DNA of 64,000 bases, taken from contig CM063106.1 in the NCBI GenBank assembly GCA_031841125.1, positions 71,908,101 to 71,972,100 of the forward strand. The letters are read 5' to 3'. Position 1 is the first letter of the stretch. The number at the start of each line of letters is the position of its first letter. Shown here in pieces: positions 11,290-21,430 of the stretch. A model generated the notes under the pieces. That model saw nothing but the letters and a program-made list of their open reading frames with translations. It made no database searches and was not told where the DNA came from. The position numbers and the translations under genes were made by a program. This DNA is from Acanthococcus lagerstroemiae (lineage: Eukaryota > Arthropoda > Insecta > Hemiptera > Eriococcidae).

Positions 11290-11835
11290 ATTTGTTCATA
11301 GCTCTTGCCTACTTTTCCAGTAACTCTTCTCTTCACAATTATATTCCAAATTTCTCTTTTCCTCCCTACTCGCCTTTATATTTCCTCATTCGTGATCTTT
11401 TCTGCCCATTTGATTGTCCGGTAACGCCACATTCCAAAAACCTCTATACTTTTTCTTTCTTGTGTTCTTATATATTGTCCAGGTTTGACATCCACACAAT
11501 GCTATACTCAAAATATACGTTTGAAGAAATCTCAGTCTTACTTGTAAATCAACATTTGCCCTGAAGATGTCTAAATTAAAAAAAAATAAGCTCTCGGCGT
11601 GTTCCATGCTACTTTTTACTTCTGTTTTACTTTTTCCATCTTGCGTTATCAGACTACCTAAATATAGCCATCTTGTATTAGGCCTTCTCCTGTTTCTTTT
11701 ATTGCTTCTAGGTACCCATTGAGTGGCCAGCAAGCACCATCTCTCCCGCCCCCTGGCTATATGGCCAGCATACTCGAACTTGAGTTTCTTGATCTGGTAT
11801 CTAATATCTCGGATTTTGACTTTATTTACAATTTT
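11290..11835 (-). pseudogene. LINE ORF2 C-terminal fragments, joined out of order
   Basis: A continuous minus-strand reading frame first gives KKLKFEYAGHIARG and RRRPNTRW (from about 11830), the extreme C-terminal motif of many APE-type LINE ORF2 proteins. It then passes directly into YLGSLITQDGKSKTEVK and RLRFLQTYILSIALCGCQTW (to about 11390), which normally lies upstream of it. The remnants are short and frameshifted beyond that. This arrangement implies two LINE copies joined end to middle, or an internal rearrangement. It cannot encode a working reverse transcriptase. Endonuclease fragments of a similar element lie at 13050-14560. Confidence 0.75.
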
Positions 11836-12212
11836 TTTTAAATACTAATTTTATCTTTAATTTTGATTTTCAGCACACTTCTCATCATTGAATGCTGAGT
11901 TGTTTTTAGCCTAAACATAATATTTGGGGTGAGAATGCATATTTTTACATATTTCGTGTCCCCCCCCCCATATTTTTATAGACATTCCACCAAATTTCAA
12001 AAATTGTCCAAAACACGGATATCTTGCGTTTCATTCTTGTAAGAAAAAAAATCGACTCATGTTAGGAAGGACAAAAAAAAGTTGAAAAAATTTTTTAGCA
12101 AATTTTTTTTGGCTGTGATTAAGGGCAATGTAACAATGTTCTTCGATCTAAAATTCAATTTATTTACCAAATTAAAGGTTTTTCGAGATGACTGTCTTTT
12201 TTTCGTTCTTAA
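11836..12212. other. No recognisable feature
   Basis: AT-rich sequence with a C run near 11960. No coding signal. Confidence 0.4.
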
Positions 12213-12568
12213 CCCTTAAATGACACTCTTAGTGAAATTCACTAAAATCGTGATAGGCAACCTCACCGGCACGGTATGTGCACATGTGCAGCAGTATCTC
12301 CCTGAACGTTGGGGCGTAAAACTCTCCCTAATGATACGCTTTCGAATCGCCATACGTTGTTGGGCAGATATACCCAATTCGGGGGTCCTCAAAAAAAATT
12401 TTCATGTGCTTCTGAAATATTAGGTTTGTGGGTATTTTGGGCATAATAGTCAAAATTGGTAATTCAATTTCGCATGACTTTTCGTATTGTAAAGAGGTTT
12501 ATTTTGACCAGTAGTTTCGCACATAGTCTTATAGTTTCTATCCAAATTAGCTAAATATTGGAATTCCG

Positions 12569-12601
<33 letters not shown>

Positions 12602-12851
12602 CACTCATGATTTAGCTTTTTTAAATTTTTTATTGGTCGGTTGCGCATTCCGAACAATTGTTAGAGGAATAACAATCGAACATGATATACTCTAAAGAGA
12701 GTAAAGGAGAGTAAAGAGATACTAAGTATTACCTAGTGACGATTTGGGGAGAATCTGTTAACTACCGATCACTCCATGCTTAAAAATACAATTTTAGTGA
12801 ATTTCACTAAGGGTGGCATTTACGTAACAAAATATGTGTGGCATTGCAGGG
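12213..12851. mobile_element. piggyBac-like TTAA element
   Basis: The ends CCCTTAAATGACAC and GTGTGGCATTGCAGGG are imperfect inverted repeats, flanked on both sides by TTAA (12209-12212 and 12852-12855), the piggyBac target duplication. Further in, TTAGTGAAATTCACTAAAAT near 12230 is mirrored by ATTTTAGTGAATTTCACTAA near 12790, which extends the fold-back. The interior is non-coding and holds a 28-A run near 12572-12600. No transposase is present. Confidence 0.7.
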
Positions 12852-13049
12852 TTAATACTTCAGTTTTATTCAGTTTTCTCAGGCATTTTAGTTAAAATAA
12901 AATTTGAACAACAATATGAATGGGACTTTCAAAAAGCTGTAAAATGATACCCCTATTAATTTTACATATTATGTTTACGTAATATTTCTAGGACGAACGC
13001 ATAATTTAACCATTTGGCCGTATTTGAGGTAAGAAAAGTCGTTTATTTT

Positions 13050-14560
13050 ATGCATATTTGGGTCATTTTTTTGTATGTTATGCCGCACTCAAGTAATCAC
13101 CATCTACATCCGCTTCTGGGTATGTCTTACAGTCCAATATTTGATTTTTGTATCTTCTTCTCGTCATAGTATAATCTATACGACATTTTCCTCCATCTCC
13201 TGGACTTTTCCAAGAGTATTCATAGTCTTCACAAAATTCTATGAGCCTCGCCACTCTTTCATTTCACTCTCCTAAACCATGTTCTCCGCATACTCCTGTT
13301 TTTCTTCTTCCTACTCTGGCGTTCCAATCTCCCATTATAATGAAATTTTCTTTTCCTTTTATCTTGCTTACTTCATAAATTTCTTCACCCATTTTTTTCT
13401 TCTTCTTCAGTCTTCACTATGACTCTTCTTGTTGGCATTTAAACTTGATCATCACTAAAGATACTGGTTTAGCATTCTCTCACTATGTTGGGTATAACTT
13501 GGCACTCTATTCACTACACTTTTATTCATAATAATACCTACGCCTGCTTGCCCTCTTTTCGTTGCTGTATCAATTTATTCTATACTCCTCTGGCCAAAAA
13601 TAATTTTCTTATGGCCATCTCACTTTACCAATTCCGATTGAAGAACTTTTTTCCAAAGTGGCTTAAGTCAGTTTTTCAACGAGGAATTTAATGCTGATGT
13701 TAATTTTTTGACTATAGGTAGTTCATCTTTTTCCTTATCTTCGATCCTAAATGCAAATTTTAATATCATCAAGATGATACCATTGATCAAACAACTCTGT
13801 TAAGTATTGTTATCAGTATCAATGTAGCGGTTTGTGGACAATAAAAAGAAATAAAAAGTGAAAAATTTGATACAATTTTCATTTTGAATATGGTAAACGA
13901 GAAGTTCTTAAGAAAACTGGTTAACGCCATCGTATTCAGCATTCAAAATATAGCTATAATCATATAATTTCATCCTACTGATTTTTATGCTGTTCTGTAA
14001 TGTTATAGTTAAATTTTCTTTTCCTTATACCTTGCTTAATACTCCACCAATTTCTTCATAACTTGTTTCTGCTTCTCCTTCACTATAACTTCCTTTAAGC
14101 ATATAAGCTTGGGCTATCGCTAAAGATACCTACTGGATTTGCTGAAATTCTCACCATTAATATTATCTCACTATGTTGGGGATAACTTACACTCTATTCT
14201 CTACAGTCTTATTCATAATGATATCTACGCCTGCTTACCCTCGTTCCCCTGCTATATTAATTATTATATACTCCCACGTCCAAAAATCATATTCTTTTAG
14301 TCATCTCTCTTCACTAATATCTATTGTATCTAATTTTAATCTTTTCATCTCTTTCTTCAAGTTTTCTAATTTGTCTGCCTCATTCATTCTCAAATCTAAT
14401 AGTTTCTCAGTAGGTAGTCTCTGCTCATACATCCGAATGGGAGACATTTCAAGTCCGAAATTATAATTTACTTTGTGAGTTGCCATAATAATTGTGGTGG
14501 TGGAGACGTATCTCCGGGGAAGAACACTAATGTAGTTTCCCCTGGCTTTCATCAGGGTTT
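13050..14560 (-). pseudogene. Decayed LINE endonuclease (APE) fragments
   Basis: On the minus strand the region carries pieces of an apurinic-type endonuclease domain of a non-LTR retrotransposon. KLENLKKEMKRLKLDTIDIS (near 14330) corresponds to the first endonuclease motif. FIIMGDWNARVGR (near 13345) is the catalytic GDxN block. A later GEHGLGE-NER-ARLIEF stretch (near 13290-13250) and a tyrosine/aspartate-containing RIDYTM (near 13170) follow. Stops and frameshifts break it. Two similar sub-blocks near 13480-13640 and 14170-14290 suggest more than one copy. With 11290-11835 it probably derives from the same LINE family. It is inactive. Confidence 0.7.
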
Positions 14561-14655
14561 GTCGAAGTTTTCCTTCTCCTATTGTGCCTTTAATTTTGCT
14601 TTAAGCCCACTCATCACGCCAAAAGGTAGCACACACAGAGGTGGCAGTTATTATA

Positions 14656-14895
14656 GACAAAGCGAAACTACTGGTCCTCTACTCTGGCCCATTAAATGTT
14701 TCAGTAGCATCTACTCCTAATACAAGCTCCATTCCCATATGCAGACCAGCCCTGAATTTGCCACAACTGGCATTTTCATTGCAAGTTACCTGTCGTTGTG
14801 CAGCAATTCGGACATAACCGTCGTAAAATTTTATTTCATCTAAAAATCACTGTCTATTCTGCATCACGTGGTGATCGTAATAGAATCCGAATAGA
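14656..14895. repeat. Duplicated block, copy 2
   Basis: Same-orientation match to 10941-11180. It lies just upstream, in minus-strand sense, of the endonuclease start of the LINE remnant, the position expected of a LINE 5' untranslated region. Confidence 0.65.
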
Positions 14896-15743
14896 ATTTG
14901 ATTTCCAAAACAACTTCTGTGAGGATCTGAATAACGTCATAACTTCGCAAAATCTGACGTGTCGAGCCAGGTTATTATTCTAGAGTTAATATTACTTATC
15001 ATGACGAATGTATCGTACCTGCAGCTCTTTGATATTAAAAAAGCCGCCATTCAATTTCCGCAAAAACAAAAAGAAAAAACGCAAATGCTTAGAAATTCCA
15101 ACTTTAAAATAAATTAGACAGGCGGCACACCGCATACCTGTCTGAAGTGCAGTAAACCCAAAGCGATAGTTCACTTCGCAGTCCGCATATACGCAAAAAA
15201 TTTATTAATTTTCCTGTCCATTCGTTGAATACCTATACGTACAACCGACTCATCGTTTCCTCCACTTCAAAGCGAGAAAGTCATAAATAAAACTGAAAAT
15301 ACAAAAAGGTCAGTAGAAATGACCCCGTGACGTATATACCGTCAGTATTATTCGCCTTCTCAGTTATACAGAACTACCATCAGCTGAAAGACCACGTTGT
15401 AATAAATTAACAAGGGGAAAAAATATTATTTTATTTTCATTCCGGAACAACTGTTTTTTATTGTATTCGGTGATTTACCGAGTTTTTAAGTAACAAACAA
15501 TTAACGAGCATCACGAAATTTGAAAACGTGTAAAGAAATCCCGAAACTTAAGAGCATTAAATCAAAGTTTTCAAATGAGAGAACGAACTGCTGAGAACTG
15601 AGTCGATGCCTGACTTGCTTCGACGGCTTTACAGAAAATCGTTTCTATCCCTTATGAGCTTATGACATTAATGCACTTGATTTCAAATCAAAGTTGACTA
15701 AACACAAGCGCGACCTGTAACTAAAAATGTCTGTTCAGGTGCT
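14896..15743. other. No recognisable feature
   Basis: AT-rich sequence with no gene, RNA or delimitable repeat. Confidence 0.4.
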
Positions 15744-15890
15744 CAGTCGCGTAGCCAGCCTAGTGTTCAGGGATCTGGTCCTGACCAAAGAGGGAGGGAT
15801 ATTGAAGGGGGTGCTAAAATTATAAAAATCACTGTTTGACAAAATCGCAAAGGAGGTCCAGACCCCCTTGACCCCCTGGCTAAGCCACTG
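15744..15890. mobile_element. Small hAT-like MITE, worn
   Basis: The ends CAGTCGCGTAGCCAGCC and CCCTGGCTAAGCCACTG form imperfect inverted repeats of about 16 bp. G-rich and C-rich sub-terminal tracts are as in the elements at 6061 and 62100. I could not confirm an 8-bp duplication, so the class rests on the end sequence alone. Confidence 0.5.
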
Positions 15891-16049
15891 TGTCTGCCGC
15901 TATGAAGCAACAAAATAGTTTATCGAGGTAACACGCGTTAGAAAAGCTCATTCTTTAATGCATTCATAATTTTCAACTAATTAATAAATTCGCCGAGTTC
16001 AGTATTCATTTAAAATTAATCTGTTATTTCGCGAATTCACGCAATTTGG

Positions 16050-16250
16050 CAGGGACGAAAATAAGGGGGTACGGAGGGTAGCTTGCCCCTAAACCTCCAC
16101 CTCCGTCGAAGTTGGAAAATTTCAGTCGATGGATCAAAAATTGTCTATTTTTTTTTTTGCTAATACAAACAAATTCCATACTTGGGAATTTTGACTTGAG
16201 TCAGTTGGATCAAAAGGTGGGAAAATCCAACAAAAGGGTTTTTTCTGCTA
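16050..16250 (+). repeat. Dispersed repeat R3, uninterrupted copy
   Basis: Contains AGGGACGAAAATAAGGGGG, CCTCCACCTCCGTC, TCGATGGATCAA and TTGACTTGAGTCAGTTGG. Divergent halves of the same repeat flank the provirus (45724-45757 and 55661-55770), so this copy shows roughly what the empty integration site looked like. The open frame across it encodes nothing I recognise. Confidence 0.65.
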
Positions 16251-16665
16251 TTAGTAGTGCCGTACCACACTTGACTCGCAATACACATAAAACACACTAC
16301 ATCCCTCTCGAAAAAAAATTCACAGACGCCAATGAATGCAGGTCAACACAACTAAAGAAATTACCTTCCTCCTCCCCCCCCCACCCACCAAAAAAATTCT
16401 GCGACGCCTGTGGCCTGACTGGCCATCTCGCGACGGACACGTTGGATCTGGAAATGCTGAGTAAAAGCGGATAGAACCGGTTGACCATCATGAGGAAGTA
16501 GATGGAGATGAAATGGTCGAGACAGAAGACCAACGAATAAAGCTCGACCCACACTCGACACAACGACCCTGTACCATCCTAGAGCTGTTCTAGCTGCTGT
16601 AGATCCCCTGGCAGGATTCTGCGTCGCCACATGTACCAAGAGGAGAAGGTGCGGGGTGAAGGTAG
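16251..16665. other. No recognisable gene
   Basis: Overlapping ORFs on both strands here give low-complexity or unrecognised peptides and are probably chance. Confidence 0.4.
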
Positions 16666-16925
16666 GAAGGAAGCGCAGTCTGGCTGTGAGCACCGAATTC
16701 CAGATTAACGCTCTGTGAGCGTTACCTTGGTCAGTAGAGTGTCCTCTAGTCACCCTGGCCGGACAGCGCGAATCCGAAGCAATGAAAGGTAAAATGGGAC
16801 TCGGGTTAATTTCAAGACGTCCCTCTGATCACCGACGTGATACTCGAAAGGGTAGTTTCTGGGGCCGGGGGTGATATACCCGGGGGGCAAATCTGACATG
16901 CGTGCATCGCCATGCGCTCCACTAA
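16666..16925 (+). repeat. Dispersed repeat R4, copy 1
   Basis: Related to 24823-25053 (same strand) and to a fragment at 40837-40880 (reverse). Shared blocks are ACCTTGGTCAGTAG, CACCCTGGC/GCCCTGGC-GGAC and CATGCGTGCATCGCCAT. It is GC-rich compared with its surroundings. The better-preserved copy at 24823 has a target duplication, so this is a transposed, SINE-like repeat. Confidence 0.65.
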
Positions 16926-17300
16926 GATATGGACTATATAACTCAAACAGCTCGAATAGCCTAGTCTGTCACTTCGAAAGAATGGACGTAACCACTTGTT
17001 ATACTCAGCCCTCAACTCATGTACAATTTTATTGCATCAGAGAAGATATGCCTAATACAAACAGAGAAACAAACGCCGATTAGCATACCTCGTCACTCAG
17101 TTTTCATGTCACTACAACACACAGCCGAAACAACACAGTAATGCAACAACAACACAATTTCAGAATTAAGGACATACAAGGAATCAACAAAACAATAGTG
17201 TAGAACTTAACACACTGGTGCCTCATTATATGCTACCTATTACTCATAAATGCTGAAAACACCGACATAACCCAAAAACTAGGCTAACTTTAACACTGTA
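16926..17300. other. No recognisable feature
   Basis: AT-rich spacer rich in ACAAC motifs, between repeat R4 and a mariner-like element. Confidence 0.4.
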
Positions 17301-17686
17301 CCGTCAAATGGGGTATCTTGGGACAGCCGGGTAACTTGAAACGCATCAGCAGACATGCACAAGCCTCCTTATATGCCCACTCTAGATCCCCGGAAGTTTC
17401 CTCTCAATTTATGAGTATATGAATTCAGACATAGCAGCGTGGTGGCGCGCCGATGTCGTTTTACGACTTTTCATCGAATTTCTAACCAACATTAGGACAA
17501 AAATGTACAATTTTATCCTAACGCTGATAAGAACACAAGAGAACTAGATGTTGTTGAAAACTTCCGCCAGATGTCAGCCATTACGTTGCAAGGTCCGAAT
17601 AGTGAACGGTTGAAATTTATAATACTGTGCGAGCCTCTTGGTGTGTTCCAAGTTACCCAGCTGTTCCAAGATACCCCATTCGACGG
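17301..17686. mobile_element. Tc1/mariner-like MITE, 386 bp
   Basis: The ends CCGTCAAATGGGGTATCTTG and CAAGATACCCCATTCGACGG are near-perfect inverted repeats that continue inward (GGGTAACTTG / CAAGTTACCC). TA lies on both sides (17299-17300 and 17687-17688). It is non-coding. The terminal pattern CCGT-AAA-GGGGT resembles the elements at 9767 and 56327. Confidence 0.75.
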
Positions 17687-17847
17687 TAAACAAACAACTA
17701 CAGGTTGCAACTTACAAAAGAAAATGTGAATCTAATCTGGTTCCCAAGCAAGAAAAGCCTTATAGATGAACAGATGGGGGATATTTTTTATAAGAATGTT
17801 GTATTTAAAAGATTTATTTTTTGATTTTTTTTTTTGGGGGGGGGGGT

Positions 17848-18052
17848 GGTTGGCTGAATGGATAGCGTGCTGTTCTCGGAATCCGGAGGTCCCGAGTTTG
17901 AGCCCACGTAGCGACTCGCTACATTTCGACCTAGCCGGTTTTTCGGCAAGTAGAGAAGAGAGTCAAGACAGCCCTAACAGCCTCCCCGACGTCTCTGAGA
18001 GGTAATGCTCGAAAGGGCGGATTCCAGGACTCGGGTTGAGAGCAAAATTAGA
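17848..18052 (+). mobile_element. tRNA-derived SINE, copy 1
   Basis: The head carries an A-box-like TGGCTGAATGG and a B-box-like GAGTTTGAGCCC at tRNA spacing, i.e. internal RNA polymerase III promoter boxes. The body holds CATTTCGACCTAGCCGG, TTTTTCGGCAAG and GGGTTGAGAGC, then an A-rich tail. About 80% similar by eye to 38528-38745. It is not a functional tRNA, because the folded acceptor end is missing. A G/T-rich tract precedes it. I could not identify its target duplication. Confidence 0.8.
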
Positions 18053-20598
18053 AAAAGAAAAATAGAAGAACAGAACACTGAAACTTTAGTACTTATACTT
18101 AGTACCTTCAAACAGCATTTCCAGAAAAAACCTTATAAATGAACAGTAGGTACATTGAAACTGTAGTAATTAGTACCTTCAAACAAAGTCCCCGCCCACT
18201 TTGCGATGAGATCTACCATATGGGAAATACGTTCCACCAAAAACTTTTATCTTCTCTCCTTAACCCTTTATACAGACTGATTGTGTTGAAACTTAATATG
18301 GTCTTATTCTCAATTGTACTTTATCGTCTTAAATGTTGTACCAATCAATCAATTGCTACTCGACACATCTTTCAGACAAAATTAAGCACATATACAAAAT
18401 GTATACCTTCATGTACTAAAATGGACACATTTCAAAACACGAAAACGGAAAATTGGTGGAATTGGCTTTCTTTTTCCATGAAACGTTCGGGAAAGTTTAC
18501 CGCCACTCTCGCAATTCAGCCAAAACTCATATAGCTGATTTTGAAACTAAAATTAGCTAGAACATCATCTTTTGTTTCTGTAACATCAGCTCTGGTTCAT
18601 GCGGATCTTTGAAATGAATCTTTGTCTGATTTTCAAGAATCACACTTACGAGCACACTCCTGCAGTACATTGATTGGACTATTCAACAACTCATAGTTCA
18701 TAATCCAAAATCTAGTAGGGCCCTATCTTCCTCGTGGTTAGGTAGGTGCCATAAAGGGTAGCTTCTATGTTTTCCTCCTTACATATTTCAACATTTTGTC
18801 AGAGATGTACTCAGACTTCTCGTGTTATGAACTACACTGAATCACGAAAAGGAGGAATCTGAAGAATTTTAAATATTGCTACCTATTTGGGGTTTCTGGT
18901 GTCATTTTCTGGCTACCAGGTCAAATATATCTGAAGAACACACAAGCACCAAGTGCGTAAGAAAAATGCTTACATGGAACGAAAATTTCGTCACGCGTAA
19001 ACCAGTTTCCAATGGGACGGTGATAATAGACTAAATTAAACGTCCAGCTACCAACAGGAAAGCTTTATTTGCATTTCGTTTATACATTTAATTATCAGCT
19101 GAGCTTCGGTTACAGCGTTACTCGCGTCAGTTATTATTAAATACCGGCTCCATAAATCTCCTATACCACAAGCTGAACGCTGTAATTATGTGGACGTAAT
19201 AAAGAGCAGCGCACAACTTCATAATGCGGTGAACATTACAAAGCTCTTTTGAATTTAACAAACACGCTATTCATTCGCAATTAAAAAGCCGATGGCCGTT
19301 TACAATTTCCAGATTAATTAACAAAAAAAGAACACAACAAAAAAAGAAAAACGAAATTATAGATAGATTACGTGCGTTGTCATATACGAGGGAAAAAAGT
19401 CACTAGGTGTTGAAAAATTTCACGGTTCAATTACGAAGCATCATATACATGATAACTGTCTTCAAAATAACGTCAGTCACGCGGGCATTTATGTGCGCAT
19501 TACACACGATCATCGTAGAATTTCCAACACGAATCAATTATCTGTAATGGTATATGTATATTGTATAACAGTAAACTTTTGATATTCTTGAAAGTTTTTT
19601 TAAAAGCAGACTTTCGAACGCTTTCGAAGTTCTTATAGACGATCAAACGGCTTTTAGAAGAATGTTACACCCTCGAATTTCCGAACGAGTGCATTTGTCA
19701 CTGGTAATTGCTTCTGCGAAGTTACACAGTCGCCTACTACTTATATCTTAAGTATGGATGCATGTAGACCAAGTGAGCGGTACAGAACGTTTTTATGGAA
19801 GTCTTTCCAGGTTACGATGTACATCCCATATGATACGTATAAGCGATACACGGTTTTTTCGGATGTTCGGATTACTTGTAGAGAGACAGCGCGGTAATAC
19901 GATGGTAGTTTTTGTAATTTCAACTTAATCTCCGCATAAGTGGGTAAACAACTGCAGTTAGGTTGATATAGACACTCAGTTAAACAGAATTCTGTCGAGT
20001 CTGTATCCCCGGGTATTAATAATTCAAGAGCATAGAGAAGCGAGCACAATTTAGATATTGCTTACTAGGAGTATATACAGTACACACACGATATTGAGCG
20101 GTATAGTAATCGTGTTATGCCTCAGTTGTTTTATTAATCTACTCACGGCCGTACCGACGGGGGGTGTTTTGAGAGTTCAAACATCCCCCCATCGGTCAAA
20201 ATCTTTTGAGACTTTCTTTACATATTAGGGTGTCCCTTATTTTACAAGTTTTCGCCAGTTGATTATGGTGGACTTGAGAGTATGTACAATCAACAACAGG
20301 AAACAGCGATTTGCCCATAGGAAATGACAATGAATTCTGAGAACACATGACTGTTCCTTAACAGCACAATGTTATATCTTATGCGCAGTGTTGACTATTG
20401 TTGATATACATACATAATCCGAGGTCTACTCTATAGTAGGTACCCAACAAACTGTCATGGGCGCAGCCAGGTGGGGGAGGGGAAACTGGGGCGCTTGCCC
20501 TAGTAGACAGAGACTGAAGTTATATTGTAGTATGCATTACCCGACATTAATAGATATTTCAGCTGTGAAATAATTTTTAAAAAACGTATGTTTTTCGA
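18053..20598. other. No gene recognised
   Basis: AT-rich. Short direct repeats of GTACCTTCAAACA and CCTTATAAATGAACAG occur at 17750-18190. ORFs at 18139-18534 and 19741-20049 encode nothing recognisable. A G-run repeat fragment lies near 20157-20200 and another at 20461-20500. Confidence 0.4.
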
Positions 20599-20957
20599 AA
20601 ATTCCACGCACTTTTGCGATTATTTTGATAAATATGTTTTTTAAAACAAAGTTGTATACAATTTTTTTTAATAGAAAATTTAACGAGGAACATTTCATGT
20701 TATTTGCATTTTGGTCCTACAATTAATATTTTTTTTATATAACTGCGATTTAGCGAGTGAAGATCGGTTCTGAAAGAAAAAAATGACAAAATCCACGTTC
20801 CTCGAAATGTTTACACATTATTGCAATTATCTTGGTAAATATGCGTTTTAGAGAAAAGTTGTGTGTAGTCTTTCTTATAGGAAATTTAATAGGAAACATT
20901 TTATATTTTATGCATTTTGGTCCTTAAGTTGATATGTTCCGAGATATTCGCGTTGTT
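20599..20957 (+). repeat. Two-unit direct duplication
   Basis: Two diverged units (20599-20755 and 20790-20957) share the order AAAATTCCACG/AAAATCCACG, TAAATATG, AAAGTTGT, GAAAATTTAA/GGAAATTTAA and GCATTTTGGTCCT. Non-coding. Confidence 0.6.
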
Positions 20958-21166
20958 TTTTTAAAAATAAAAGTTGAGTATTACTTTTTCTTTTTATTGC
21001 TTGTCAATTACTAAACGGTTCATCAGTTGATGAAATCGGATTCTCAATAAACAATTCCCCTCCCCGCCGCCACAAAGTTACTTCCGCACATCCTTGTTAT
21101 CACCATGCACGCATAGAAAGAGAAGAAAGAAGCAGAAATAAGAGAAGTCAATAAAGAACAGTTGAG

Positions 21167-21430
21167 AGTCCGATCACTGCAGGGAAGGACATACATGGAT
21201 ATGTCGTCAAAACGACCGCGTTGACGCCCGCGCATGTTCATATTCCAATGCATTCTCCAGGCGTCCATTCTCGGCTTTGCTCGGCGTTCTCCATGTCGGC
21301 CGGTTGAAACGTGATGGAACGAATAACCGTGCAAAGAGGAATACACAACTACATCACGATGGTAACATTTTTCTGCGGAAATTTTCTCTTTCTTGTGGCG
21401 AATCATTAGACAAATCCATGCCAATATCAT
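21167..21430 (+). repeat. Dispersed repeat R1, copy 2
   Basis: Matches 390-718 and the reverse of 33846-34114 from AGTCCGATCACTGCAG to CCATGCCAATATCAT. The 128-codon minus-strand ORF over it is not conserved in the other copies. Confidence 0.75.

Noticed and set aside
16297..16753. Overlapping minus-strand ORFs (88 and 130 codons)
   Set aside because: They run over GC-rich repeat R4 and are not conserved in the other copy.
17848..18052. Functional tRNA genes here and at 38528
   Set aside because: A and B boxes are present, but no cloverleaf with an acceptor stem can be formed; the body and A-rich tail show a SINE.
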